Positions 27,035 through 35,393 of a stretch of 64,000 nt of DNA are shown here, one piece after another. The stretch is from the NCBI GenBank assembly GCA_033795365.1, contig JARYGU010000005.1:62001-126000 (forward strand). Direction: 5' to 3'. The position numbers were made by a program, and so were the translations under genes. The notes beneath the pieces are model-generated. The model saw only the letters and a list, made by a program, of their open reading frames with translations. It had not been told where the DNA came from and made no database searches. Position 1 is the first letter of the stretch. Every line of letters starts with the position of its first letter. Source of the stretch: JARYGU01 sp033795365 (GTDB taxonomy: Bacteria; Pseudomonadota; Alphaproteobacteria; Rhizobiales; Rhizobiaceae).

Positions 27035-27059
27035 AACGGAAGTCCTCCCTTGGAATTGA

Positions 27060-28145
27060 TCAATCGATCGCTATTTCGCTGAGCCGAACGGCGCGGCCCT
27101 CATCCATAGAACGATAGCCGGCCTCCACGAGCGCCATCGTCTTCACATTGTCCGCCACCGAAAGCGCCGGCGCCTCTCCGGATTTCAGAGCGTATTGAAG
27201 CTGCTCCATCACCCCTATGAAGGCATGCGGGAACCACATCGTGCTCCATTTCGGGGCCACCCATTTTCCGCCGGTGGTTCTCCTCGAGGCATAGGCAAGG
27301 GTGGAGGGCGAGCCGTCGGGCCAGCCGATCGTGCCTTGTGCCACCCCTTCGGTTCCTTCCACACGCCATTTGATATAGATGTCGCTGTCGAAGCCTTCCT
27401 CGCGCGGCCCGGACCAGACATCCTCCATCGAGACCGCCAGGACATTGCCCGGAAATTTGAGCGTCGAGACCGTGATGCCGTCCTTGTGCTCGAAGACGGT
27501 TCTTGGATCGGTGCGTGCGGCGGTGTAGATTTCCTCCGGATCCCCGAAGAGGAATCTGAGCACGTCGAGATGATGCACGCTCATGTTCGAGAGCGTCAGG
27601 CGATCGTAATCCTCCAGAAATCCCTGCCAGTGGGGAATGGCGCGCATCTCGATCGTCGCGATCACCGGCTTGCCGAGCTCTTCCCTTTCGAGGATCTGCT
27701 TCAGCACGCGCATGGACTGATCGTAGCGCATGTTCTGGTTGACCGAGAGGATCTTTCCCGCTTTTGCCGCCTCGTCGCGCAGCCTGCACGCTTCGTCGAG
27801 CGAGAGCGCCAGCGGCTTCTGGGCAAGGATCGCCTTGATATGCGGCGCGGCCAATGCCTTGCGGATGAGATCCGGCTGCCGGTCCGGCGGAAAGGCTATG
27901 TCGAGGATTTCGACATTGCCGTCCGCGATCAGCGCTTCCGGCGTCGGATGCACGGCGGCGATGCCCCAGCGCTCCGCAACAGCTCTCGCCTTTTCCTCCG
28001 TCCGCGATGCGATCGCCACGACGGGAAAGCCCGCCTCCCTGTAGGCGGCGAGATGGCACTCCGCCATGATCATGCCCGCACCGATGCAGCCGATCCGGTA
28101 CTCCTTCACGCGCACCTGCGGATCGGGCGCAAACCCGTTGTTCAT
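27060..28145 (-). CDS. Gfo/Idh/MocA-family oxidoreductase, first gene of the unknown-substrate operon
   Basis: 361 residues. The N-terminal Rossmann domain (IGCIGAGMIMAECHLAAY, with DIAFPPDRQ) is followed by the family motif AQKPLAL containing the catalytic lysine and an alpha/beta substrate domain with SNMSVHHLDVLRFLFG. It should oxidise a sugar or polyol with NAD(P). GGAGGAGG precedes the ATG, and a promoter-like sequence with a divergent LacI regulator lies upstream, so this gene opens the operon. Confidence 0.88.
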   Translation of the reverse strand: MNNGFAPDPQVRVKEYRIGCIGAGMIMAECHLAAYREAGFPVVAIASRTEEKARAVAERWGIAAVHPTPEALIADGNVEILDIAFPPDRQPDLIRKALAAPHIKAILAQKPLALSLDEACRLRDEAAKAGKILSVNQNMRYDQSMRVLKQILEREELGKPVIATIEMRAIPHWQGFLEDYDRLTLSNMSVHHLDVLRFLFGDPEEIYTAARTDPRTVFEHKDGITVSTLKFPGNVLAVSMEDVWSGPREEGFDSDIYIKWRVEGTEGVAQGTIGWPDGSPSTLAYASRRTTGGKWVAPKWSTMWFPHAFIGVMEQLQYALKSGEAPALSVADNVKTMALVEAGYRSMDEGRAVRLSEIAID

Positions 28146-28206
28146 GTTGATGTCCTCCTCCCGGCACTGCGCTTTCGGCAGATGGCTCCTCCCTGCCGAT
28201 GTGATG

Positions 28207-28236
28207 ATTATTGACGCGGCGATTGATCGATGTCAA
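28207..28236 (-). promoter_or_regulatory. Promoter candidate for the eleven-gene operon
   Basis: On the minus strand TTGACA (28231-28236) is followed after 18 bases by AATAAT (28207-28212), about 60 bases before the ATG. The spacer contains the near-palindrome ATTGATCGAT, a plausible place for a LacI-type repressor. Confidence 0.5.
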
Positions 28237-28412
28237 CTTCATTATAAATCATTTTTCATCATTTTGTGCAGAAACTGGCGCTCAGACACGACGACAAGGT
28301 GGAAAAGATCGAAAAAATGACAAGATTTGAGAGGCTGCACCGCAACACAAGATGTCGAAATCGGTGGGGAAGTGACAGCACGACACTATTCACTCTTGAT
28401 CTGAGCCGATTT

Positions 28413-28429
28413 GGAAATACATCATTTCC
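28413..28429. promoter_or_regulatory. Inverted repeat GGAAAT-N5-ATTTCC at the LacI regulator start
   Basis: Six-base perfect arms with a five-base spacer lie 27-43 bases upstream of the preferred TTG start of the regulator. The location suits autoregulation. It lacks the central CG of classical LacI operators, so the binding protein is uncertain. Confidence 0.35.
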
Positions 28430-28455
28430 CATCATTCCTGCCTAAGAGAATCACC

Positions 28456-29475
28456 TTGCGCTCCACACTCATCGATATTGCCCGCGAAGCCGGCGTCTCA
28501 AGCGCCACGGTCGATCGCGTGCTCAACGATCGCGGCGGCGTCAAGCAGCGCACCCGCGATATCGTGCTGGAGACGGCGCGCAGGCTCGGCTACCTGCCCG
28601 GCGGGCCGACAGGCCTTGAGGAATACCAGGAAAAAGTCCGCCTGGACTTCGTGCTTCCGGCCGGCACAAACACCTTCATCGCCTATCTGCATGCACAACT
28701 CGAACGGCAAGCCGCCCTGCAGCCCGATCTCGACGTCACGATCCATCTCGTCGAAGGCTTCAACCCCGATACGCTTGCGCGCAAGCTTCACGAACTTCAC
28801 GGCGAAACGCGCGGCGTCGGCGTCATCACGCTCGACCACCCGACGGTGCGCGAGGCAATGCGCTCGCTCGCTGCGAGCGGCGCGAAGATCGTCACCATGG
28901 TCTCCGACATCCTGCACGTGCCGCGGATCGGCTATATCGGGATCGACAACCGCGCGGCCGGCCGGCTCGGCGGTTACCTGCTCGGCCGCTTTCTCGGCCG
29001 CGGCGCGAAGCGCAAGGTGGCGCTGCTCGCCGGCTCACTCTCCTACAGGGGCCACGAGGAGCGCGAAATGGGCTTCCGCCATATTATAGGCGAGGATTTT
29101 CCCGATCTCGAAGTGGTGGAACTGCGGGAAATCCGGGACGACCGCACCCGTGCCTACGAGGAGACGCTGGCACTGCTGAGGCGCCACCCCGATCTGGCCG
29201 GCATCTACAATATCGGCGCCGGCAACAAGGGCATCGGCCAGGCGCTTGCCGAGCAGGGCAAATCCGGGTCGTTGATCTTCGTCGGCCATGAACTGACGGA
29301 ATTCACACGCTCGCTGCTTCTCGACGGTACGATGGACGCGGTGATAGACCAGAACCCCCGCGTCGAGGCCCGCGAAGCCCTCTCGATGCTGAGCCGCGCC
29401 CTGCGCGGTCAGCCGCAGGACAGCCACCCTGCCCGCCTGCAGGTCATCTTTCGGGAAAACATTCCGGAAGCGTGA
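28456..29475 (+). CDS. LacI-family transcriptional regulator of the adjacent operon
   Basis: About 339 residues. The N-terminal LacI helix-turn-helix TLIDIAREAGVSSATVDRVL is followed by a periplasmic-binding-protein-like sensor domain (GYIGIDNRAAGRLGGYLLGR, IYNIGAGNKGIGQAL, DQNPRVEAREAL). No ATG is available. The TTG at 28456 places the HTH at the usual distance from the start; TTG 28411 would add fifteen residues. Divergent placement and the lack of any other regulator nearby suggest it controls the operon at 16174-28145. Confidence 0.85.
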   Translation: MRSTLIDIAREAGVSSATVDRVLNDRGGVKQRTRDIVLETARRLGYLPGGPTGLEEYQEKVRLDFVLPAGTNTFIAYLHAQLERQAALQPDLDVTIHLVEGFNPDTLARKLHELHGETRGVGVITLDHPTVREAMRSLAASGAKIVTMVSDILHVPRIGYIGIDNRAAGRLGGYLLGRFLGRGAKRKVALLAGSLSYRGHEEREMGFRHIIGEDFPDLEVVELREIRDDRTRAYEETLALLRRHPDLAGIYNIGAGNKGIGQALAEQGKSGSLIFVGHELTEFTRSLLLDGTMDAVIDQNPRVEAREALSMLSRALRGQPQDSHPARLQVIFRENIPEA

Positions 29476-29635
29476 CGAGCGAGACCCTCCGCTCGGAACA
29501 ACGCATAGAAACATGGCGGCATTTGCGCCGGCATCAGGCCGCTCTAAGCCGTTCTGCCCTTTGCCGCGCAGATGCCCGCCCTATCTTGAGACAGATCAGA
29601 GCATTGCCGATTGTACATTGTGTCGGGAGGGTCAA

Positions 29636-30124
29636 ATGCCGATCGTTCTGCAGATCGCAATCCTGTTGCTGAGCGCACTCGTCCTTACGACGACCCTGGC
29701 GCATGCCCTCGAATTTCCAGGGAAAAAGAAGCTCGCCAAGGAAGACTATCTCAAGGTCCAGAGGATCTATTATCCGGGCTTTACCACTCTTGGCGTTGGT
29801 GAGCCGATCGCGGTTCTGGGTCTGGTCTTGCAGGCGTTCGTTGTGCGAAACGACCCGACCACGTTCCGGCTGACCCTTGCGGCCCTTCTTGCAATGCTGG
29901 CGGTGGTCGGAATTTACTGGCTCGTGACCCACCCGATCAACAAATACTGGGTCGAGGCAAGCGAACTCGGCGGCGCCGGCAAGAGCTTCTTCGGCGAGAC
30001 GAAATCGATCTCCGACAGCGACTGGACGGCACTGCGCGACCGATGGGAATATTCCCACATTACGCGCGCGGCCTTCGCGATGCTCGCCTTCCTCCTCGTA
30101 TCGATCGGGGCGTCCATCCAATGA
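29636..30124 (+). CDS. DUF1772-like integral membrane protein
   Basis: 162 residues with four predicted membrane spans (about 5-22, 50-68, 80-98 and 140-160). The pattern, with TLAHALEFPGKKKL after the first span and a polar segment WTALRDRWEYSHITRA before the last, resembles the DUF1772 / anthrone-oxygenase-like family. GGGAGG lies five bases upstream of the ATG. The function is unknown. It stands alone between the LacI gene and tRNA-Thr. Confidence 0.7.
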   Translation: MPIVLQIAILLLSALVLTTTLAHALEFPGKKKLAKEDYLKVQRIYYPGFTTLGVGEPIAVLGLVLQAFVVRNDPTTFRLTLAALLAMLAVVGIYWLVTHPINKYWVEASELGGAGKSFFGETKSISDSDWTALRDRWEYSHITRAAFAMLAFLLVSIGASIQ

Positions 30125-30195
30125 TCCGGGCAGCCACAGACGGCGCCGCATTCTGGAACGCAGCGGGATCACGGATTTGCGGAGTTCTTGATGAA

Positions 30196-30270
30196 TGGTG
30201 CTGCTAGAGAGATTTGAACTCTCGGCCTCTCCCTTACCAAGGGAGTGCTCTACCCCTGAGCTATAGCAGC
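30196..30270 (-). tRNA. tRNA-Thr (anticodon GGT)
   Basis: The minus strand folds as a 75-base tRNA with encoded CCA. The acceptor stem is GCTGCTA / TAGCAGC, the D-arm is around AGCTCAGGGGTAGAGC, the anticodon stem CTCCC / GGGAG encloses loop TTGGTAA with anticodon GGT, and the T-arm contains GTTCAAATC. It reads ACC/ACU codons. Confidence 0.95.
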
Positions 30271-30416
30271 ATCCGGCGAAGCGGCGAGGTCGCGTTCGCT
30301 TCGAGCGAGGCGCCTATTGCCATAGTCTTACCCCCTATGCAAGCCGCAAACGCGGATTTGGGGCAACAAAAGTCCGGGAAAATCTTCGCCGCTTTTCGAG
30401 CCCTTCGAATTTCGCT

Positions 30417-30629
30417 ATGACGGAGTCCATGCAGGACGAAAACCTCAAGGGAAAAGGCCCGCCCGCACCCGAACGCAAAACCCAGGCGGAGCTGAAGGCG
30501 GAACGGCTGGCGAAATCGCTGCGCGACAATCTCATGCGCCGCAAACAGCAGGCACGTGCGCGCCGCGCCGGGGCGGCCGATGAAACTTCCGGGCTGCCTG
30601 CCGCAAAAACGGACGAATCGCAGGACTAG
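30417..30629 (+). CDS. Conserved rhizobial small charged protein upstream of murA
   Basis: 70 residues, highly charged, with a basic helical core (ERKTQAELKAERLAKSLRDN and the following RRKQQARARR). There is no membrane segment or known motif. Short proteins of this composition lie just before murA in Rhizobiaceae. Basic residues suggest nucleic-acid or ribosome contact, but that is only a guess. Confidence 0.7.
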   Translation: MTESMQDENLKGKGPPAPERKTQAELKAERLAKSLRDNLMRRKQQARARRAGAADETSGLPAAKTDESQD

Positions 30630-30792
30630 GCTCACACCATTGACGTCACCAGAAGGCTGCCGGGGGAAATGACTGCTTGAGGCCGTGGCTCGCGCCGCGA
30701 CGGGCAGACTTCATTTTTGAAGCACGATGCTCTAAAGAGGCCATCCCCGAAAGCCGGTATTCGAGAAAGGCGGGCGCAGCCCGTATTGATAT

Positions 30793-32085
30793 ATGGATCG
30801 TATCAGGATTGTAGGCGGCCGCGAACTCAACGGGGTCATCCCGATTTCCGGCGCCAAGAATGCCGCCTTGCCGCTGATGATCGCCTCGCTGCTCACCGAC
30901 GACACGCTGACGCTCGAAAACGTGCCGCATCTCGCCGATGTCGAGCAGCTGATGCGCATTCTCGGCAACCACGGCGCCGACATCTCCGTCAACGGCCGCC
31001 GCGAGCGCCAGGGCGAAGGCTATTCGCGCACGATCCACTTCACCTCGCGCAACATCGTCGACACCACCGCCCCCTACGAACTCGTCTCGAAGATGCGGGC
31101 GAGCTTCTGGGTGATCGGCCCGCTGCTGGCGCGCGAGGGCAAGGCCCGCGTGTCGCTGCCCGGCGGCTGCGCGATCGGCACGCGCCCGGTCGACCTCTTC
31201 ATCGAAGGGTTGACCGCGCTCGGCGCGAATATCGAGATCGACGGCGGCTATATCGACGCGACGGCGCCGGAAGGCGGCCTCGTCGGAACACGCTATACCT
31301 TTCCGAAGGTCTCGGTCGGCGCGACTCATGTCATGATGATGGCAGCGACGCTTGCCAGGGGCACGACCGTCATCGGCAACGCGGCCCGCGAACCCGAAGT
31401 GCAGGATCTTGCCAAGTGCCTCAATGCCATGGGCGCGAAGATCACCGGCGCCGGAACGGGCACGATCACCATCGAGGGCGTGCATTCGCTCTCTGGCGCC
31501 CGCCACAAGGTTCTGCCGGACCGGATCGAGACGGGCACCTATGCCATGGCGGTCGCGATGACAGGCGGCGACGTCATCCTGGAGGACACGGATGCCTCGC
31601 TGCTCGATACCGCGCTGGAGGCGCTGCGCCGCGCCGGCGCGGAGATCAGCCAGACCAACAGCGGCATCCGCGTCGTACGCAACGGCGCCGGCATCAAGCC
31701 CGTCGATGTGGTGACCGATCCCTTCCCCGGCTTTCCGACCGACCTGCAGGCGCAGTTCATGGGTCTGATGACCAAGTCGAGCGGCGTGTCGCATATTACC
31801 GAGACGATCTTCGAGAACCGCTTCATGCATGTGCAGGAGCTTGCGCGCCTCGGCGCCAAGATCTCGCTTTCCGGTCAGACGGCCAAGATCGAGGGTGTCG
31901 AACGCCTGCGCGGCGCGCCGGTGATGGCCACCGACCTGCGCGCCTCCGTTTCGCTGGTGATCGCCGGCCTTGCCGCGGAGGGCGAGACCATGGTGTCGCG
32001 CGTCTACCACCTCGATCGCGGCTTCGAGCGGCTGGAGGAGAAGCTCACCCGCTGCGGCGCCCATGTCGAGCGGGTCAGCGACTGA
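30793..32085 (+). CDS. murA: UDP-N-acetylglucosamine 1-carboxyvinyltransferase MurA
   Basis: 430 residues, full length. It catalyses the first committed step of peptidoglycan synthesis, enolpyruvyl transfer from PEP to UDP-GlcNAc, in the cytoplasm. K22-N23 in ISGAKNAALPL and the catalytic C126 in SLPGGCAIGTRPVDLF (the fosfomycin-sensitive Cys) are present. It begins the conserved run murA-DUF2948-hisD-UPF0262-phosphatase-infA. Confidence 0.97.
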   Translation: MDRIRIVGGRELNGVIPISGAKNAALPLMIASLLTDDTLTLENVPHLADVEQLMRILGNHGADISVNGRRERQGEGYSRTIHFTSRNIVDTTAPYELVSKMRASFWVIGPLLAREGKARVSLPGGCAIGTRPVDLFIEGLTALGANIEIDGGYIDATAPEGGLVGTRYTFPKVSVGATHVMMMAATLARGTTVIGNAAREPEVQDLAKCLNAMGAKITGAGTGTITIEGVHSLSGARHKVLPDRIETGTYAMAVAMTGGDVILEDTDASLLDTALEALRRAGAEISQTNSGIRVVRNGAGIKPVDVVTDPFPGFPTDLQAQFMGLMTKSSGVSHITETIFENRFMHVQELARLGAKISLSGQTAKIEGVERLRGAPVMATDLRASVSLVIAGLAAEGETMVSRVYHLDRGFERLEEKLTRCGAHVERVSD

Positions 32086-32193
32086 GGGCCGCATTCGCGT
32101 TGCTGTTGCAGTCTTACGCCTGCCGTCCTATTTGCTGCAGGGAGGATGGCGGGCGAAACCGCCGACGCCTCGATATGCGGAAGGGTGGATAGA

Positions 32194-32631
32194 ATGGACA
32201 GCCTGAAACTGCTGGCGCTCGATACGGAAGACCTCGCCGTCATCTCCGCGCATCTGCAGGACGCCGTTTTCAAGATCGCCGATCTGTCCTGGGATGCGCG
32301 CCATCGCGTGTTCTCGGTGGCGGCCAACCGCTTCGTCTGGGAAAAGGCGGCGGCGGGCGGCAAGGGATTCGAGCGGCGTCGTGCTCTGGTCGCCTTCAAG
32401 CGGGTGAGCGCGGTGCGTTCGATCGGCATCGACCGCAAGAAAGCGGATGCGGTGCTCTCACTGCTTGCCGTGCGCTTCGAACAGAAGGGCGAAGGCCCCG
32501 AAGGCACGGTGGAACTCGTGATGTCCGGCGAAGCTTCGATCGCGCTGGATGTGGAATGCATCGAAGTTCAGCTTGCAGATACCGGCGGAGCATGGGAAAC
32601 CACCTTGAAACCCCGCCATCCGGCGGGCTGA
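32194..32631 (+). CDS. DUF2948 family protein
   Basis: A 145-residue cytoplasmic protein found almost only in Alphaproteobacteria between murA and hisD. It starts LKLLALDTEDLAVISAHLQDAV and ends in a beta-rich region. No function is known. The ATG at 32194 follows GGGTGGA; upstream in-frame codons lack a site. Confidence 0.85.
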   Translation: MDSLKLLALDTEDLAVISAHLQDAVFKIADLSWDARHRVFSVAANRFVWEKAAAGGKGFERRRALVAFKRVSAVRSIGIDRKKADAVLSLLAVRFEQKGEGPEGTVELVMSGEASIALDVECIEVQLADTGGAWETTLKPRHPAG

Positions 32632-32673
32632 GGCAGTTCCGGCCGGCGCCGGAGGGTTAGGGAATTAAGCGAG

Positions 32674-33978
32674 TTGGCGATCAGGCTGGATTTCCGTGAC
32701 GGCGATTTCGAAACGCGTTTCGCCGCCTTTCTGACAACCAAGCGCGAGGTCTCCGAGGACGTGAATGCAACGGTGCGCGCCATCATCGACGATGTGCGCG
32801 CAAGGGGCAATGCGGCGCTTGCGGACTATTCCCGACGTTTCGAGGGCATCGATTTCTCGGTGACCCCGATGGCGGTCGGGAAGGAGGAGGTGGACGCCGC
32901 CTTTGGCGAAGTCGACGGCGACATTGTCGCCGCGCTGGAGCTTGCGGCAACGCGCATCGAGAAACACCATCGCCGGCAATTGCCGAAGGACGACATCTAT
33001 GAGGACGACATCGGCGTCGGCCTCGGTTCGCGCTGGACGGCGATCGACGCGGTCGGGCTCTATGTGCCGGGCGGCACGGCGAGCTATCCGAGCTCGGTGC
33101 TGATGAACGCCGTGCCGGCGAAGGTCGCCGGCGTGCCGCGCATCGTCATCGTCGTGCCGGCAGGCGGCGGGCGTATCAATCCCGCCGTGCTCGTTGCAGC
33201 CCGCATCGCCGGCGTCGAGGAGATCTATCGCGTCGGCGGCGCGCAGGCCGTGGCGGCTCTCGCCTACGGCACCGAGACGATCGCGCCGGTCGCCAAGATT
33301 ACCGGTCCGGGCAATGCTTATGTCGCCGCCGCCAAGCGGCAGGTGTTCGGCACCGTCGGCATCGACATGATCGCAGGCCCTTCCGAAGTGCTCGTCATCG
33401 CGGACGGCGAGAACAATCCCGACTGGCTTGCCGCCGACCTTCTCGCCCAGGCGGAGCACGATGCGGGCGCGCAGTCGATCCTGATCACCGACAGCGAGCC
33501 GCTGGCAAGCGCGGTGGAAGCGGCGGTGGAGCGGCAACTGAAGACGCTGGCGCGCGGGGAGACGGCGGCCGCCAGCTGGCGCGATTTCGGGGCCGTCATC
33601 CTGGTGCCCGGGCTTCGGGATGCCGTGCCGCTCGCCAACCGCATCGCCGCCGAGCATGTGGAGCTCGCGCTCAACGACGTCGAGGCAGACGCCATGATCG
33701 CCAAGATCCGCAATGCCGGCGCGATCTTCGTCGGGCGGCATACGCCGGAAGTCATCGGCGACTATGTCGGCGGCTCCAACCATGTGCTGCCGACGGCGCG
33801 TTCGGCGCGCTTTTCCTCCGGCCTCTCGGTGCTCGACTACATGAAGCGCACCTCGATCCTGCGCCTCGGCCCCGAGCAGCTCCGCGCGCTCGGTCCGGCG
33901 GCGATCACGCTCGCCGGGGCCGAAGGGCTCGACGCGCATGGGCGCTCCGTCGCTATCCGCCTCAATCCGGGGGGATGA
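32674..33978 (+). CDS. hisD: Histidinol dehydrogenase HisD
   Basis: 434 residues. It oxidises L-histidinol to L-histidine in two NAD-dependent steps. Conserved features include GLYVPGGTASYPSSVLM, GPGNAYVAAAKR, AEHDAGAQSILIT (catalytic/zinc region), IAAEHVEL and GGSNHVLPT. The start codon is TTG; no in-frame ATG precedes the conserved N-terminus. It lies immediately before the UPF0262 gene. Confidence 0.96.
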   Translation: MAIRLDFRDGDFETRFAAFLTTKREVSEDVNATVRAIIDDVRARGNAALADYSRRFEGIDFSVTPMAVGKEEVDAAFGEVDGDIVAALELAATRIEKHHRRQLPKDDIYEDDIGVGLGSRWTAIDAVGLYVPGGTASYPSSVLMNAVPAKVAGVPRIVIVVPAGGGRINPAVLVAARIAGVEEIYRVGGAQAVAALAYGTETIAPVAKITGPGNAYVAAAKRQVFGTVGIDMIAGPSEVLVIADGENNPDWLAADLLAQAEHDAGAQSILITDSEPLASAVEAAVERQLKTLARGETAAASWRDFGAVILVPGLRDAVPLANRIAAEHVELALNDVEADAMIAKIRNAGAIFVGRHTPEVIGDYVGGSNHVLPTARSARFSSGLSVLDYMKRTSILRLGPEQLRALGPAAITLAGAEGLDAHGRSVAIRLNPGG

Positions 33979-33984
33979 GGCGGC

Positions 33985-34461
33985 ATGGGCAAGAAGGCCA
34001 GCTTCCGGCTCTGCGATGTGGTCCTGGACGAGACGATCGGCCGCGCCACGCCGGATGTCGAACACGAGCGGGCCGTTGCCATCTTCGACCTCATCGAGGA
34101 GAATACGTTCGAGCCGATCGGCCATTCCGGCGGCCCATATCGCCTCAACCTGTCGCTTCTCGATTCCAAGCTGATCTTCGCGATCCGGACGGAGGCCGGC
34201 GAGGAGGTCGCCACGCATATCCTGTCGCTGACGCCCTTCCGGCGGATCGTGAAGGATTATTTCATGATCTGCGAAAGCTACTATCAGGCGATCCGTTCCG
34301 CCACGCCGAGCCAGATCGAGGCGATAGACATGGGCCGGCGCGGCATCCACAACGAAGGTTCGCAAACGCTGATGGACCGCCTCTCCGGCAAGATCAAGTT
34401 CGATTTCGACACCGCTCGCCGGCTTTTCACGCTGGTCTGCGTGCTCTACTGGCGCGGGTGA
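33985..34461 (+). CDS. UPF0262 family protein
   Basis: 158 residues, an alphaproteobacterial conserved protein of unknown function. The pattern LDETIGRATPDVEHERAVAIFDL and the C-terminal FDFDTARRLFTLVCVLYWRG identify the family. It starts six bases after hisD and lies eight bases before the phosphatase gene, so it is probably cotranscribed with both. Confidence 0.88.
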   Translation: MGKKASFRLCDVVLDETIGRATPDVEHERAVAIFDLIEENTFEPIGHSGGPYRLNLSLLDSKLIFAIRTEAGEEVATHILSLTPFRRIVKDYFMICESYYQAIRSATPSQIEAIDMGRRGIHNEGSQTLMDRLSGKIKFDFDTARRLFTLVCVLYWRG

Positions 34462-34468
34462 AGCGAAG

Positions 34469-34948
34469 ATGATGGCAGCGATCGTTCCGGACACGGAAGA
34501 ACGGCGCCATCGGGCTCCGCAATCCGTCCTGTTCATGTGCGGGATGAATGCCGTGCGCTCGCCGATGGCCGAAGCGATCGCCCGGCGGCTATTGCCGCCC
34601 GGCACCTATGTCGCCTCCGCGGGCGTGCGCCCGGGCGAGCGCGATCCTTTCGTGGACGTGGTGCTGGAGGAGATCGGCCTGACGCTGGAGCGCCATCTCC
34701 CCCACACGCTCGAGGATCTGAAGGACGACTATTTCGACGTGATCGTCACGCTGGCGCCGGAGGCCCATCACGCCGCGCTGGAGCTGACCCGCGCAAGCGC
34801 GGTGGAGGTGATATACTGGCCGACACCCGACCCGACGGTCGCCACCGGCACGCGCGACCAGATCGTCGCGGCTTACCGCACGGTACGCGACCATCTGTCG
34901 GGCCTGATCGCCGCGCGGCTCCTGCCGGACGAGCCGCAAATGCGATAG
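34469..34948 (+). CDS. Low-molecular-weight phosphotyrosine phosphatase-like protein
   Basis: 159 residues. The P-loop CGMNAVRS (C24, R30) fits the CX5R-S active site, although the usual CxGNxCRS is altered at several positions. The rest follows the arsenate reductase / LMW phosphatase fold, ending in the YWPTPDPT segment that carries the probable general-acid Asp. The position between UPF0262 and infA is conserved in Rhizobiaceae. Two adjacent ATGs (34469, 34472) are possible starts. The substrate is unknown. Confidence 0.82.
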   Translation: MMAAIVPDTEERRHRAPQSVLFMCGMNAVRSPMAEAIARRLLPPGTYVASAGVRPGERDPFVDVVLEEIGLTLERHLPHTLEDLKDDYFDVIVTLAPEAHHAALELTRASAVEVIYWPTPDPTVATGTRDQIVAAYRTVRDHLSGLIAARLLPDEPQMR

Positions 34949-35122
34949 CCGGAATACCGGAGCGACGCCCGACGACAGCCGGCATAATGCCATCGACGGC
35001 TGCAAATGCAGAAAGCCGGTTCAACGGTGTTCACAAAGCACTGGTGATTGTGTAGTTTCCGGCGAATTTTTCCGGCTGGCATTCCGCCCGCCGATGCTCA
35101 ACGACAGGAATATCATTCCAAT

Positions 35123-35341
35123 ATGGCTAAAGAAGAAGTCCTCGAATTTCCAGGCGTCGTGACGGAACTGCTGCCGAACGCCACCTTCCGCGTGAAGCTT
35201 GAAAACGAACACGAGATCATCGCCCATACGGCAGGCCGCATGCGCAAGAACCGCATCAGGGTTCTGGCAGGCGACAAGGTCCTCGTCGAGATGACGCCCT
35301 ACGATCTCACCAAGGGCCGCATCACCTATCGTTTCAAGTAA
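35123..35341 (+). CDS. infA: Translation initiation factor IF-1
   Basis: A 72-residue S1/OB-fold protein that binds the A-site of the 30S subunit during initiation. The sequence MAKEEVLEFPGVVTELLPNA and the ending GRITYRFK are typical of the family. It is preceded by a 174-base gap that must contain its promoter. Confidence 0.97.
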   Translation: MAKEEVLEFPGVVTELLPNATFRVKLENEHEIIAHTAGRMRKNRIRVLAGDKVLVEMTPYDLTKGRITYRFK

Positions 35342-35354
35342 AGACGCATCAAGC

Positions 35355-35374
35355 GCCGCCGGCAAGACGGCGGC
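35355..35374 (+). terminator. GC hairpin between infA and maf
   Basis: A seven-base stem GCCGCCG / CGGCGGC with a six-base loop just after infA. It has no uridine run, so it may be a weak terminator or only a stabilising 3' structure for the short infA message. Confidence 0.35.
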
Positions 35375-35393
35375 ACTGTCGTGCGAGGTCTGA

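Larger units (their letters stand above)
28146..28455. other. Divergent intergenic region between the operon and its LacI regulator
   Basis: 310 bases, clearly AT-richer than the flanks around 28230-28270. It holds a minus-strand promoter candidate at 28207-28236 and an inverted repeat at 28413-28429. Between them I see no coding frame and no further obvious element. Confidence 0.55.

Noticed and set aside
30646..32094. 482-codon minus-strand frame opposite murA
   Set aside because: Shadow of murA; the composition is typical of reversed high-GC coding sequence.
32665..34605. 646-codon minus-strand frame opposite hisD and UPF0262
   Set aside because: Shadow spanning two well-conserved genes on the other strand.
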